Below, one piece after another: positions 41,169 to 53,125 of a DNA stretch of 64,000 bases; position 1 is the first letter of the stretch, and every line of letters starts with the position of its first letter. The translations under genes and the position numbers were made by a program. The stretch is taken from positions 1 through 64,000 of the forward strand of contig JNDT01001890.1 of the NCBI GenBank assembly GCA_000697055.1, given 5' to 3'. The notes under the pieces are model-generated. The model was given only the letters and a program-made list of their open reading frames with translations. It did no database searches and had not been told where the DNA came from. Source of the stretch: Saksenaea vasiformis B4078 (taxonomy: Eukaryota > Mucoromycota > Mucoromycetes > Mucorales > Saksenaeaceae).

Positions 41169-43956
41169 ATGTCATCCCGCGCTTATTCCCGTTCACGATC
41201 CCCTGTACGACGCAGCGGTTCCGATAATTACGATCGTGATAGATACTATGATAAATATGATGCCCGCTACAATGGCAGACGTCCCGATAAACGAGACAAA
41301 CCAAGAAGGGATCGTGACGATCGCATACGAGACGGTAAGCGATCCGATCGCCGTAGCGATAATAAAGACGATCGACCGGAGAATATTTCAGAGGTTACTG
41401 TAGAGGAGGAGGAACAGGTTCCTGAGCAACCCAAAAAGAAAGTTCCAGTCTCTATAGAAGAGCTCTTGGAAAAGAAGGAGAAAGAGAAGAAGGAGGCTGA
41501 CAAGGTCTGTTGTACATGATGGAAAGCTTTGCATATTCATATCCATTTTTAGCCTAAATTTCTAACGAAAGAGGAACGTGCAAAGATTGCCCTTGAGAAA
41601 CGGCAAAGAGAGGTGGAAGAATTGAGGAAAAAACAAGAGGAAGAGAGAAGAGCACGAAAGGATTTTGACTTTAAGGCAGAGGATGAGTTTCGAAAGCTGC
41701 AAGATCAGGCACGCTACAACCGTTACGACCGCGACCGGCGTTCTGATCGATTTGACGCACGAGCTCGTGATGATAAACGACATGAACGCGATTCAACGGT
41801 AGATCCTGAGGATCCTGAGACAGAACTCAACGAAAAAGAAAAGCAAGCTATTCGTGTATGCACATAGGAGAAATAATGGGCAAAAATTAATTGGACATAT
41901 GTTAGGAACGTTACTTCGGAGGTGAGCGTAAGAAGAGAAAGATCCGCCGAATGAACGAGAGAAAATTTGTGTTCGACTGGGACGCAGGAGAAGATACTTC
42001 TTACGATTTCAACCCTCTCTACGCCAGCAGACACAATGCCCAAATGTTTGGACGTGGACATATTGCTGGCATTGATATCAAAGAACAAAAGAAACAGCAA
42101 TCTGAATTTTATCGCCGTATGTTGAAGGAACGACGAACTACAGAAGAGCAAGAGCGAGCAGCGTACGTATATAAAAAAGGGTCAATGAAGCAAGTACAAA
42201 CACATGTTTCTTTTAGGGAATTGGTTGAAATGAACAAGAAGAAGGAAGCCAAGACCAAGTGGGATGAGCGCCATTGGAGTGAGAAGCCTTTGAACGAGAT
42301 GGTGGAAAGAGATTGGCGTATCTTCAAGGAAGATTTCAACATCACTACCAAGGGTAGGTAAAGTTTAAGGTTGAAACAGTTCTCTTATATAGCTATAGGT
42401 GGTGGTATTCCTCGCCCAATCCGTTCATGGGAGGAATCTGGTTTGCCTGAGCGAATGTTGAGTGTTATTGATCAGGTTGGCTATAAGGAACCAACTCCAA
42501 TTCAAAGACAAGCAATTCCTATCGGTATCCAAAACAGAGATATCATCGGTATTGCAGAAACTGGTAAGTGCGTCTACGACTTGTGGTACGTTACTGAAGA
42601 GCTGTATAGGTTCTGGTAAAACTGCGTCGTTTGTTATCCCCTTGTTGGTTTATATTTCCGATCTTCCCAAGCTCACGATGGAGAACATGGCGGATGGCCC
42701 ATATGCTCTTATTCTTGCACCTACACGTGAATTGGCACAGCAGATCGAACAGGAAACCCACAAGTTTGCAACACCCATGGGATATACTTGTGTGTCTATT
42801 GTCGGTGGTGTAAGTAGAATGGAAAAATGATTACATGATTTAATATGTTTTTACTATTAGCACTCTATTGAAGAGCAATCGTTCAATCTTCGCAACGGAG
42901 CTGAAATTATTATCGCCACACCTGGTCGTCTGAAGGATTGTTTAGATCGACGTATTCTGGTACTTAATCAGTGTACCTATGTGGTTATGGACGAAGCAGA
43001 TCGTATGATTGATATGGGTTTCGAACCCGATGTGAACTTTATCCTTGACGCTCTTCCGGTATCCAACGTCAAGCCGGATGGTATTGAAGCTGAAAACGCC
43101 AAGGCAATGACCGAAGTCTTCGATGGCCGTAAGTACCGTCAGACAACTATGTTTTCAGCCACCATGCCACCGGCTGTTGAGCGCCTAGCGAAGAAGTATC
43201 TTCGCCGACCGGCAGTTGTCACAATCGGTACCGCTGGTCAAGCCGTAGAAACAGTCGAGCAACGTGTTGAGATGATTAACGATGAGAACAGAAGAAAGTA
43301 AGTTTATAATCAGTAACGAATGTGCCGTTGATTTCTTTCTATTAGGGACCGTCTCCTCGAGATCCTCAACTCCGGTGTATATGAACCACCGATCATTATC
43401 TTTGTTAACCAGAAGAAGGGTGTTGATACGCTTGCCAAAGCTCTTAACAAGCTTGGTTATCATGCTGTCACATTGCATGGTGGTAAATCCCAGGAACAGA
43501 GGTAAAGCGTTTATGATCGTAACAGGCCAATGCTGATTTAAAAATAATGTAGAGAATCTGCCCTTTCGCAACTGAAAACTGGCAATGCTGATGTACTCGT
43601 GGCAACAGACGTCGCAGGACGTGGTATTGATGTGAAGAATGTGTCGCTTGTGATCAATTATGACATGGCGAAGAACATTGAAGGTGAGATAGTAGATTCG
43701 GTTGCATTGGCTCTTACCATGGAAAAAACTAGATTATACACATCGTATCGGTCGTACTGGTCGTGCTGGAAAATCTGGTGTCGCTATTACTTTCTTATCG
43801 AACAACGATGCTGATGTTATGTATGACTTGAAGCAAATGATAGCCAAGTCGCCATTATCCAAGGTCCCACCGGAATTGGCCAATCATGAAGCTGCACAGA
43901 CAAGACCAGGTATCGCGAAAGCGAAGAAGAAACATGAAGAAACAATATTCCAGTAA
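41169..43956 (+). CDS. PRP28: DEAD-box spliceosomal RNA helicase Prp28 / DDX23
   Basis: Ten exons, 781 aa: 41169-41504, 41553-41855, 41906-42162, 42217-42353, 42399-42563, 42610-42809, 42861-43297, 43346-43501, 43553-43683 and 43733-43956. The N-terminus is an RS/RD-rich region ([13 protein letters not shown]), then charged coiled coil. [20 protein letters not shown] and [17 protein letters not shown] mark the Prp28 class. Helicase motifs: [10 protein letters not shown] (Q), [11 protein letters not shown] (I), PTRELAQQ (Ia), [19 protein letters not shown] (II), SATMPP (III), DVAGRGIDV and [10 protein letters not shown] (VI). Prp28 displaces U1 from the 5' splice site during tri-snRNP entry; the RS N-terminus resembles human DDX23 more than yeast. 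Convergent with the C2H2/PHD gene. Confidence 0.97.
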
Positions 43957-44627
43957 AACCCATAAATACATCTTCGTTACGGTGCGAATAAACTTTTCAC
44001 CGATTCACATATGAAAAGAAGACTCGTTATCTCACATAATAAATGCTTCTAAAACAATATCTACAAAATTTATTCCGTAGCTTTGAGAGTTGCCTCGGAA
44101 AGAAAAATCGAATCACTTCAAAGTCGAACAGTTTTAGCAGATCATTGTGGAATTGATACATGCGGTAAACTATTTAGCTGAACGTGGCATGCTTTTAAGA
44201 TACATGATGGTCATACGGTAAAAAAAAAAAGGGGGGGTTAAATGTCTCTACTCTGCTCTAGCCTGTAAAAACTGCGATACAATGTTTAAATGAGGGGTAA
44301 AGGGCTCAAAACAATATCCATTATAGCAACGACCATGATAACAGCATGAGAGAGATCCACAGCATGCAAGGCGTTCTCGAGTGCATGAAAAACTAAGACT
44401 GTGAAACACTGCGACTTTATTTTATGAGCCGTTGGCTTCATATCCCAATTGGAAGCAAATTAACTTGTTGCCGTTCGAAATAGACTTGCAACTCAGCGAA
44501 ATAAAACATACGTCTGTTTATATACTCACGTTGTGGACGGCATATAATACAAATTCCAGTTCAAGTATGCTTACAGCAAATGGAGACTATATAATTGGAT
44601 GTAGGGGAACGGGAACACACACAGCAC
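43957..44627. other. Intergenic region between convergent genes
   Basis: Contains the two 3' flanks and a homopolymer junction (A run then seven G) near 44220-44238. No gene was recognised. Confidence 0.5.
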
Positions 44628-46323
44628 TCACGAAACTTGAAAGTCGTCGCATTCATAATCGTCCTCGAAGTTCGCGAATTCAAACCAAGAGGATTCTAGT
44701 GCAGGTGTCATTTCGCATAGAGAGCCTGGCTGTGAAGAATTCATGTGATGTGAAGGGAGTGCATCGGTTGACAGGGCAGATGGTAAGTCGTCGTCCAGAA
44801 TACTACTCATTGTAGTATCAGAAAATAAAAGGGAGGGTGGTTGGGTAATGTTCGTATCTGGTGCGCTCCATGTAGTGCTTGCAAGAATGTTGCTGTCATC
44901 GCTCAATTTACTCCAGGCGCCGTCAGATGCTAAGTTTTCGTCTACTGCTGCATGGGCAGACGATACGGATAAGCGATCCCAACCATGGGGTTGTGATACA
45001 TGTTCTGGATCTGATACGGAATCGTAGCAGATATCATCGACTGACAGTAAGAGTTCTACATGCCCTTCATCATTGTTCTCTTCTTTGCACCGTCCATTCT
45101 CTCGGTTGTTGCTATCGTAATGACCGTCTGTGGTTGTCGGTTTGTCTGATTGTCGTTGGCTTTCCTGGGTACTACCAACCTCCGGAAAGGTCTGGCTGTC
45201 TTCATTATCTGTCGTCGTGTCACCGCTAGATGAATGTATGGTATCGCTGCATCTAGGACACTGATGTATGATATCGGATTGTTCATTACTGGCTCCTGTG
45301 CATATGCGATGTAGCCAGAACTTGCACTTGGCGCACTGCACCATGACGCCTTCGTTTTTTGTTGCTTGAGAACAGATGCAGCGTACGGTCGTGTTATCGG
45401 TCAATTGATTGTTTTCCCCGTTTGTGTTTCTGTATTTGCAGCGATCCAGGTGATATCGCAACCCACCAGGATTCTTGTACTTTTTGTTACACGGTTCACA
45501 GACGAACGCCCGTGACCCTGCACGCGATTGTAATTAGTGATCGCTGTGTGTTACCCTGTATTCTCTTACCATCTTCTAGAATTACTGCGCAAATTGCTTG
45601 TGGTTGTCGCTTTGGTTTTGATGAAGATTCTCTTCTACGTTTCCTTTTTTGCTGCTGTGCTGCCGCTGCAGTGTTGTTGTTGTTGTTGCTGTTGTTGCTG
45701 GAAGTAGCTGGACGTTTTCGTGGGCTTTCGGAAACGCCAGCGCTGTTTGGATCGTTCGTCGTGGTAGCTTGTTCTTGGGGTGCGATAAAAGGCATAGATT
45801 TACCACGTTTCTTCTGAAACAGATTCCGCCCATTGCCGACGAGGGACACGTACGAGTTCGTTTGTTTGTGCGAGAGTTTTACTGGCAAACCTTGAGACGT
45901 TTTTGTCCGGAAAAACGAGCGAGGTTCTGTGCATTTGGGATCCGCTTCTAGTGCCGCCAGGGCTCTGAATTTGGCCTGGGATAATCGTATCTTGAGTAAG
46001 TCACTCATGGCCTTGATGCTATCGTGACTAAAGTTGCCTAATGAGTGTGGTTGATTACAAGGCCAAATACGACGACAAGTCTTGTAGAGGAAGGATGAAA
46101 AATCATGATTTTGAAGATGTCTTGACGACGGTGGCACTGTATTTGTTGGATCGATCTGGCGGCTGAGCATTTTTAGCTGGTCTACAGGTACTTGTTTACG
46201 TTCAGAACTTAGAGTAGGTGTCTTGCCGCTTAAGGAGCACCGCTTTTTTGGCCGAACGTTTTGCGTAGTGGAGAGATCTTTGTTGGAGAGAGAGGTGTGG
46301 TAAACTTTGCGTTTTGCCGACAT
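44628..46323 (-). CDS. C2H2 plus PHD-finger nuclear protein
   Basis: Two exons, 547 aa: 46323-45570 and 45517-44628. The first half is basic, with Asn and Ala homopeptides and KRKRRRE (likely NLS). After the splice junction a single C2H2 finger reads FVCEPCNKKYKNPGGLRYHL with HLDRC. A PHD finger follows directly: VRCICSQATKNEGVMVQCAK, then CKFWLHRICTG and HQCPRC, i.e. C4-H-C3 with the Trp of methyl-lysine readers before the His. The C-terminal half is acidic and Ser-rich. PHD fingers usually read histone H3 tails; the target is unknown. The frame stays open upstream of 46323 but without another ATG. Confidence 0.8.
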
Positions 46324-49300
46324 GACCTTGGCGTCATCCCCCAACTGCCGTTGTTCCAGTATGTTGTCAAGAGATGTGAGAACTGATGGTCTTCTGATCG
46401 AGATGCTGGTAAGGGTTAAACGCAGGGGGAAGATCTATTAAAGCATTACCTGTGAGGTGATGGCGTTGTTTGAGAGTCCATAACGGAAAAAAGAAGGAAT
46501 ATGTGTGGGCTTTTTTCTGGTTCCTCAAAGCAGACGGAAGAAATCGGTACTTGGATTCTCGTCGCACTCGTTGTGTTTGATTGTGGCGCACAGATCGAAC
46601 TGGCTTATGGAAAGGTCAAGAGCGTCGGCTTGGGATACACTCTATGTATACAGCTATGGTTTGCTCTCAAGCTGATGATCTAGTGACTAAAACAACGTGA
46701 AAGCAGCATTCAGCGTTTCAATTTAACCTACTCATATCATGAAATGTTTAGATAGCAAAACATCTAGCAAACATGGACTACATAACAGTAACCCCAATGG
46801 CGTATTTAACTTACACAACGATAACCCTATCCATATGCGATCCTGAGAAATATGGAATAGAAAGTACCTGCTTCATACACTGTTCATATTGTCTACAGCA
46901 GAAAATGGGAAGAATGCATCCATCATGAGTATATAATCAAGTAATACTGGTAGTGACCAGCTTGATCTCTAGGCAAGAAATAACCCACGTGTTACCACTA
47001 GTTGAATCTGAACCGGTGTATTCCAAGTAGCTGTATCGACAAGCATGCTATCTGTATGCTTGTTCGCAAATCAAGCATTCGGAGGCGCTAGAACAGCACG
47101 TCTGGGTACTAACACCATGTAGGGCCAATGCACTCCATCAGGTACCTCTGAGAGACTGATTATCCGTTTAGAGTTTTAGTCATTTGGGTGCAAAACTATA
47201 CGTTAGTTCAGCAGGGCTACACAACCAATCTGAATGGCTAAGTTTCATCATAGAAGCAGCTAAGCAGTGGACAACCCCCAGATGCTTTCGTCCTGGCAGC
47301 AAGTTGGTGACTTATGATTGGCAGATAATCTATCTTTTAAATTGCAATCAGATGCTAGCAACTCCAGTTGCTATTTAAAGCGCATTGACTAAATTGGTCG
47401 ACTCTTCGGCAATTTCACTCGCCGTAATTTGTATCAACCATAGAATACGGTCTATCACAACTATTTGACACTGAGCAAGTATACGTAGCAACCTTCCTAA
47501 CCGAGTTGCGGCTAAACTTTCGACTTCCCCTTCCTATTCCTTGCCTGCATAAACGTTAGCCGACTGTCATATATCCAAAGAAGCAAACCAAGCAAGCAAT
47601 GTTTCAGTTGTATTTAAAGCTGATGGTTTCAGAAATCTTTATCCATGTCATCGTTACCTGACGTGAGCTTCTAGCGTAGGTCGCTAAATGTAGGCATAAC
47701 TGAAGCCGCTTCGGCCGGCAACCATTTCCAAGGTGAAAACAGGATCCCACTTCTTCAGAGTACGAATATAACACTGGTCAAAATGCAATTCATATGAATG
47801 CTTGTGCACATGTAAACGGTGTAGTAACCAAATTTATTGTTGACTTAGTTCCCCGCGTATGCATCAACGGAGCTAAGCCATAGAGTGTCTAATCTATCCC
47901 AGAATATTGTCCTTGGTGATGGAATTACGGATCCTACATCCAGAAGGCTCCGTCTCAGCACTTCTCATCAATTTTAGCAGGAATCCTTGATTGCTTTACG
48001 AATGGAGCTCACGTCGAGTAATACTACAATTATAGACCGGGTTCTTTTTACATTGTAGGCGTCAACACGGTTTTATTGAATAGAGTATTATCTACCATCA
48101 AGCGTGACCTTCGTAAGCCTTCTCGAAATGAAAGTTCCCTTTCTAAATCCAATGCCCTGATCCCGTTCGGTGCCGACAACAGTACTAATGAAATTTAGAG
48201 AGAGGCTACTGTACAGTACTGTAAAATGTGTGTTTGATCGCAGCAGAAATGTTGAAAATGTCTGTTGGCTAAATTTAACGTGGACGAAATCAGAAAAGGG
48301 GAATGTGGCACATCCGTCACTGCGGTAATGGACGCTATGGACTCCTACCATTTAATTCATTAAGCGAAGATTTTACTGAAAACCTAATTAACTCCGTACC
48401 AATGGTGCTGAAAATATTGTGATATTACGTTCATTTCCCTGGAAGATGCTGTCCTTCTTCTATGATGCTTAGTGTAAAGATCAGTAAAGCGATGGATTCA
48501 CACTCTGATCTTGAAGGTTGTTTGTAGGTCTCCGTAGCGGGAAGAGACCTTTAATAGAGTCGTATCTAGCATACGCTACTCACCCAGATATCCAAGAACA
48601 TGTTGGTTATGGTGCACATTAACTTTATTCTACAGTACTTGTGTGACCAAGCTGCAGGCATACAATCAGATATGCTAGGAATGAAGGGATACGTTGATCC
48701 AGATCTCTATGCGAACAGATGGATCCACTAGTCGATCAACTGGTTTTAAAGATCGTGCGATGTTTCCAGGAAATGAAGTTCGATATACGTGGTTATTTCG
48801 GTTTGTGACGAGATAATCTAGTATGCAGCCATTAATTCCAGGACAGACTAAAAATGCAGAATGACGATACGAGGTTGTTTCCAAATACAGGAAATTTCAA
48901 CCTCCCTTTGTAGAAAAATCAAGGTTTCGAATACTGTAGCAATGGTCATACATTAGCAGAGAGCACACTGCTACAATGTCCTTGACGCACCAGTAAGTAC
49001 ATCGTATCTGGATAACTGCTACAGAACGTTCTCCAATTTTTGCATGATATCCCTTGGCAAATGGAGTACCGGAAATTGTGTTTAAGGGGATTTGATCCAT
49101 CTCTTCGTGAGAGCGCCTGATGATGTACCAGTTAACGACTAACTGTGATCGTATTTTAATGTTCCTTGTTAAATTACACAATTTCATGATTCTTTTCATA
49201 GAAAGTGTGTTGGAAAGGAGGACACACGAACTTCTGGAACTACAAATTTTTCATGGTCCCTTTTACAACTTAATGTAAAAGCTCTCTTCCATGTTAACTT

Positions 49301-50030
49301 ATGACTCTAGGTCGATCTCGTGCCCACGAAGAGCCAAAATTGCACCAAGGAAAAACTTGAGTACGTATCATGAATTCGCAAGTTTTTTACTTATATCAGT
49401 TTAGTTAAAGCTGGTGCGAGATAGCATGCAAAATTTTGTAAAGAAAAAAAGAAGGTGATGTGCTTTCCCGGGCGAATCGATATCGTCTTTGTGCGACTGT
49501 TTTCTTTGGCCATGCACAGTTCTTTTTTTGGGCAAGCGCGACTTCTATTTTGGTCATCATGCGACTTTGATTTTGAGAAGAATGTTTACGTTACACGATT
49601 GCTGTCAATGAGCTGATCTGAGGGTCCTGCTAAACTTTGACGGAAGAGCTGGATTTTTTGAAATCGCGGTCCGGGTAACCCAGATAACCCACACGGTATC
49701 TCTTCGGCATATAGTTTCTGAGAAGGCGTCTCGTATTATGAGGGATTCGAGACCAATGGATTAGCATGTCACAAAAGAAAACATTCGTACGGCATCTTAG
49801 CGCAATGATTATTTTTTTTCGAAGGTACTGGAAGATGGTTTTAAGGGAAACGGCCAGTTCCCGAGTGCGACATCGATACTCGCATCCTATTCGTCAGTTT
49901 CTACAGCAAATTTAGTGGGGTGACAGCTGTCATGCGCGAGAATTTTCTTCCGTCCGCTCTTTTTAAGTCCCCAAACATCGGAGGTTCTGCCACGCTCGCT
50001 ACTTTCTGCTTCTTCTTTTTTCTCCGTACC
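46324..50030. other. 3.7-kb gene desert with decayed traces
   Basis: No gene could be modelled. One trace at 48531-48615 (+) reads VAGRD, then after two stops and a frame change LAYATHPDIQEHV, reminiscent of the I-helix to K-helix region of CYP52-like cytochromes P450. Other open frames (46501-46683, 47184-47378, 48088-48351 -, 48897-49199 -) have no motif. Base composition and stop density resemble old, decayed coding or transposon sequence. Confidence 0.4.
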
Positions 50031-50836
50031 ATGGCTGATAATGATAATACCAGTGATAACGAATCCCCTATACTACGAAAAGACACTGTAGTCCATCATT
50101 ACCATCATGAACCGGAACTCCAAGAGCGTCTCCAACGAGTGGTCATCATTAGTTTGGAAGAAAACTCGGCGCGCGGTGTATTTGACTGGGCAATGACCAA
50201 CTTTATTCGTCCAGAAACAGATATGGTATGGGTATATTTCCGTTCATCTGGAAGGTTCGCTCAACAGATTATTTAGGTTGTTCTGGTAAATGTTCGACAT
50301 CTCGACGTCCCTATAGCACCGTACATCAGCACCACAGACTATCTCGACGAAGTGGCCGTTATGCGAAGAGAAGACAGTCATCGGTTATTGAAAGATTTTG
50401 CTACAGAGTTGATACATGCAAAGGTAAAACAATCGTGTGTGAGAGATCGGCATTACGGTACACTTACGGAATAAATGCAGGTGGCGTGCAAAGCTATTTC
50501 GATGATTGGGGACCCAGGGTAAGTAGGACATATTGGATGGTATATAAAAAAAAACTAATATACCGTCAAAAAGGATGGAGATCGTGCGCAAGGCAACAGA
50601 AATAAAAGCAGATGTTCTGATTATGGGCTCACGACAAATGGGCGTTATAAAAAGGTAAAAGTTACGATGGATAAAGGACCGGGGTCTGACTAGATGTTGG
50701 TTACAGGACTTTCCTTGGTAGTGTAAGCGATCATTGCGTCCATCATTGCCCTTGTTCGGTCATTGTTGCTAGACCTGATGAAACAGACAAGGCACGCCGT
50801 CGTTCCATTCTTCGACCCCAGAGCAGCTCATCCTAG
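50031..50836 (+). CDS. Universal stress protein (UspA) domain protein
   Basis: Five exons, 196 aa: 50031-50225, 50277-50423, 50481-50518, 50574-50654 and 50707-50836. After a His-rich lead (HHYHHEPE) the fold starts RVVIISLEENSARGVFDWAM, continues VVLVNVRHLDVP, and ends with ADVLIMGSRQMGVIKR-TFLGSVSDHCVHHCPCSVIVARP. The last is the Gly-rich ATP-binding USP signature G-x2-G-x9-G(S/T), with GS replaced by GSVS. The role in fungi is not well defined. An in-frame ATG at 49932 would add 33 residues (Phe-rich), judged less likely. Convergent with LysRS 170 bp away. Confidence 0.88.
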
Positions 50837-51006
50837 CTTGTGTTACCCTATTCCTCTTTTCGCGCTCTGTATAAAAAAAATATGCCATCCCTTCTTTTAT
50901 TGTCGTCAACAACAACTGAGAACAATTTACGAAATGAACCAAAAAATATAATAATTCCTGATGCAAAAGTTTTATTATGTACGTTTCAGCTTGATTCCCT
51001 ATTAAT

Positions 51007-52995
51007 CTAGTTTTCCTCAGGCTTCATGGCGGGGAAGAGGAGGACCTCCTATAAATAGATAGTCTCGTGAGTAAATGAAAGAAGAAAAGAAGAATCAGTT
51101 TCAAAATGTCAACAAACCTTGATGTTGTTGGAGTTGGTCAAGAACATGGTGAGACGATCGATACCCATACCCCAGCCACCAGTGGGTGGCAGACCATATT
51201 CAAGTGCTTGACAGAAGTTCTCGTCGATCATCTGTGCCTCATCATCACCAGCATCCTTATCCTTGGCTTGCTGTGCGAAACGTTCACGTTGATCGAAAGG
51301 ATCGTTCAATTCGGTATATGCGTTACAGACTTCCTTGGTGGCAACAAACAGCTCGAAACGTTCGCAAAGACCAGCCTTGGCACGATGCTTCTTAGCAAGG
51401 GGAGACATCATCATAGGATGGCCAGTGATGAAGGTAGGGGAGATACAGTTGACCTCAATATACTCGCCCACAAGCTAAAAAAAACGCATCACACCATGGT
51501 ATTATTACCTTTTTCTTTGCTATCAAATAGTAAACTAGCTTACCTTGTCCAACAAACGGGCATTGGTTCTTGGTGCAGAGCAGTCAACGTTGTGCTTGAT
51601 GCAAAGATCAGACAAGAACTTGTTGGTTTCATCGGTATGAAGTTGGTCGCCAGGAGGGAACTTGACATTCAGCTTCTCTTCCAAGGTCTCGATCATATCC
51701 AATCGGCGGAAAGGAGGAGAGAAATCGATTTCCATTGCGGGTTCCTCAGGTCCGTGAGGATGGTACTCAATCTTGTAGGAGCCAAACAGCTTCTTGACCA
51801 TGCCGGACAACAATTCTTCGGTCATATCCATCAGGTCGTGCATATCAGCATAGGCCATATAGAACTCGCAAGTGGTGAACTCGGGGTTGTGGGTCAAATC
51901 GATGGATTCGTTACGGAATTGACGGCCAATTTCATACACACGATCCAAACCACCGACGGTCAACATCTTCAAGTACAATTCAGGAGCAACACGCATAAAC
52001 ATATCCAACTTCAAGTCGTTGTGGTGGGTGATGAAGGGCTTGGCGGTAGCACCACCGGCGATCTGGTTCATCATGGGGGTCTCGACTTCCAAGAAACCAC
52101 GCTCGTCCAAGAAGGCACGGAGTTGAGTGATGATCTTGGAACGTGTAATGAACTTGTTGCGAACGGAGCCATTCATGATCAAATCGAGGTAACGTTGACG
52201 GTAACGCAGTTCCTGATCCTTGAAACCGTAGTTGGCCTTGGGCAACATGCGCAGACAGGGAGAAAGAAGCTGGATCTCCTTGGGGAAAATGGACAGCTCA
52301 CCACGCTTTGTCTTACCAGGCATACCACGGACGCCAACAATATCACCACGACGGAGAAGGTCGTGAATCTGAGCATAGTCGCCCTCAGCATCCTGTGCAG
52401 AGGCCATGATCTGAATCTTGACATCCTCAGCGTGCAAATCGTAGAATCTCAGCTTAGCACCAGAGGCACGCTTGTTGTGGATACGACCAGCAACAGTGAT
52501 GACTTCCTCATCCAAACGCTGACCAGTCTCCAGGTTCTGGTACTTGGCAATGAATTCAGGAAGACCCATCTGGACATGGAACTTGTGAGGATAGGGGTTG
52601 GGCTGTTGGGTTTCACGCAATTGACGGATAGCCTTGCTTCGCAACTCGAAGTATTGCTATTGTCCTGTTTAGGAAATCGACTTTTTTTTTTCAAACGACA
52701 GGAACTTCGTTGTTCTACTCACGTTAGGGTTCAGTTCTTCTTCGTCGTCTTCTGCGCTCTTAGTCTTAGTGGCAGCGGCAGCAGGCTTAGCGGCAGCCTT
52801 GGCGGCCTTGGCTGCGTCTCTCTCGCGCTGCTTAGTGCGTCTCTTCAATTCGCTATATGGAGCGCGCACAACCACCATTAACTTTCAGGTCAACGTGGAA
52901 TGCAAGTGTGCAACTTACGACTTGGAGATCATTTCACCCGTAACGGGGTCTTGTTGAAGGTTTTCCTTATTGATGCTGGCTTCGGCTTCAGACAT
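51007..52995 (-). CDS. KRS1: Cytosolic lysyl-tRNA synthetase (class II)
   Basis: Five exons, 572 aa: 52995-52919, 52852-52723, 52656-51544, 51474-51118 and 51048-51007. The Lys/Ala-rich N-terminal extension ([19 protein letters not shown]) is the tRNA-binding helix typical of eukaryotic LysRS. An OB-fold follows ([20 protein letters not shown]), then class II motif 1 FLEVETPMM, motif 2 [20 protein letters not shown], and motif 3 [15 protein letters not shown], ending [13 protein letters not shown]. The coding sequence is unusually G/C-rich at third positions compared with neighbours, as expected for a highly expressed gene. No mitochondrial presequence was seen, so a cytosolic form is likely. 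Confidence 0.98.
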
Positions 52996-53125
52996 TGTCA
53001 AATAACAGAAAAGTGTTAGCGGAACCAAGAAAATTTTTTTGACTCCTTTTTAAAGCAAAAACAGATGCGATAATCTCAAAGTGTGCTATGATTGGCTCAA
53101 ATGGTCTAGCTGCGGTTGAAAACTT

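Noticed and set aside
51106..52881. A 591-codon open frame on + opposite lysyl-tRNA synthetase
   Set aside because: It is the antisense shadow of a G/C-biased third-position gene; its peptide has no domain, while the minus strand encodes a complete class II synthetase with all motifs and consistent splicing.
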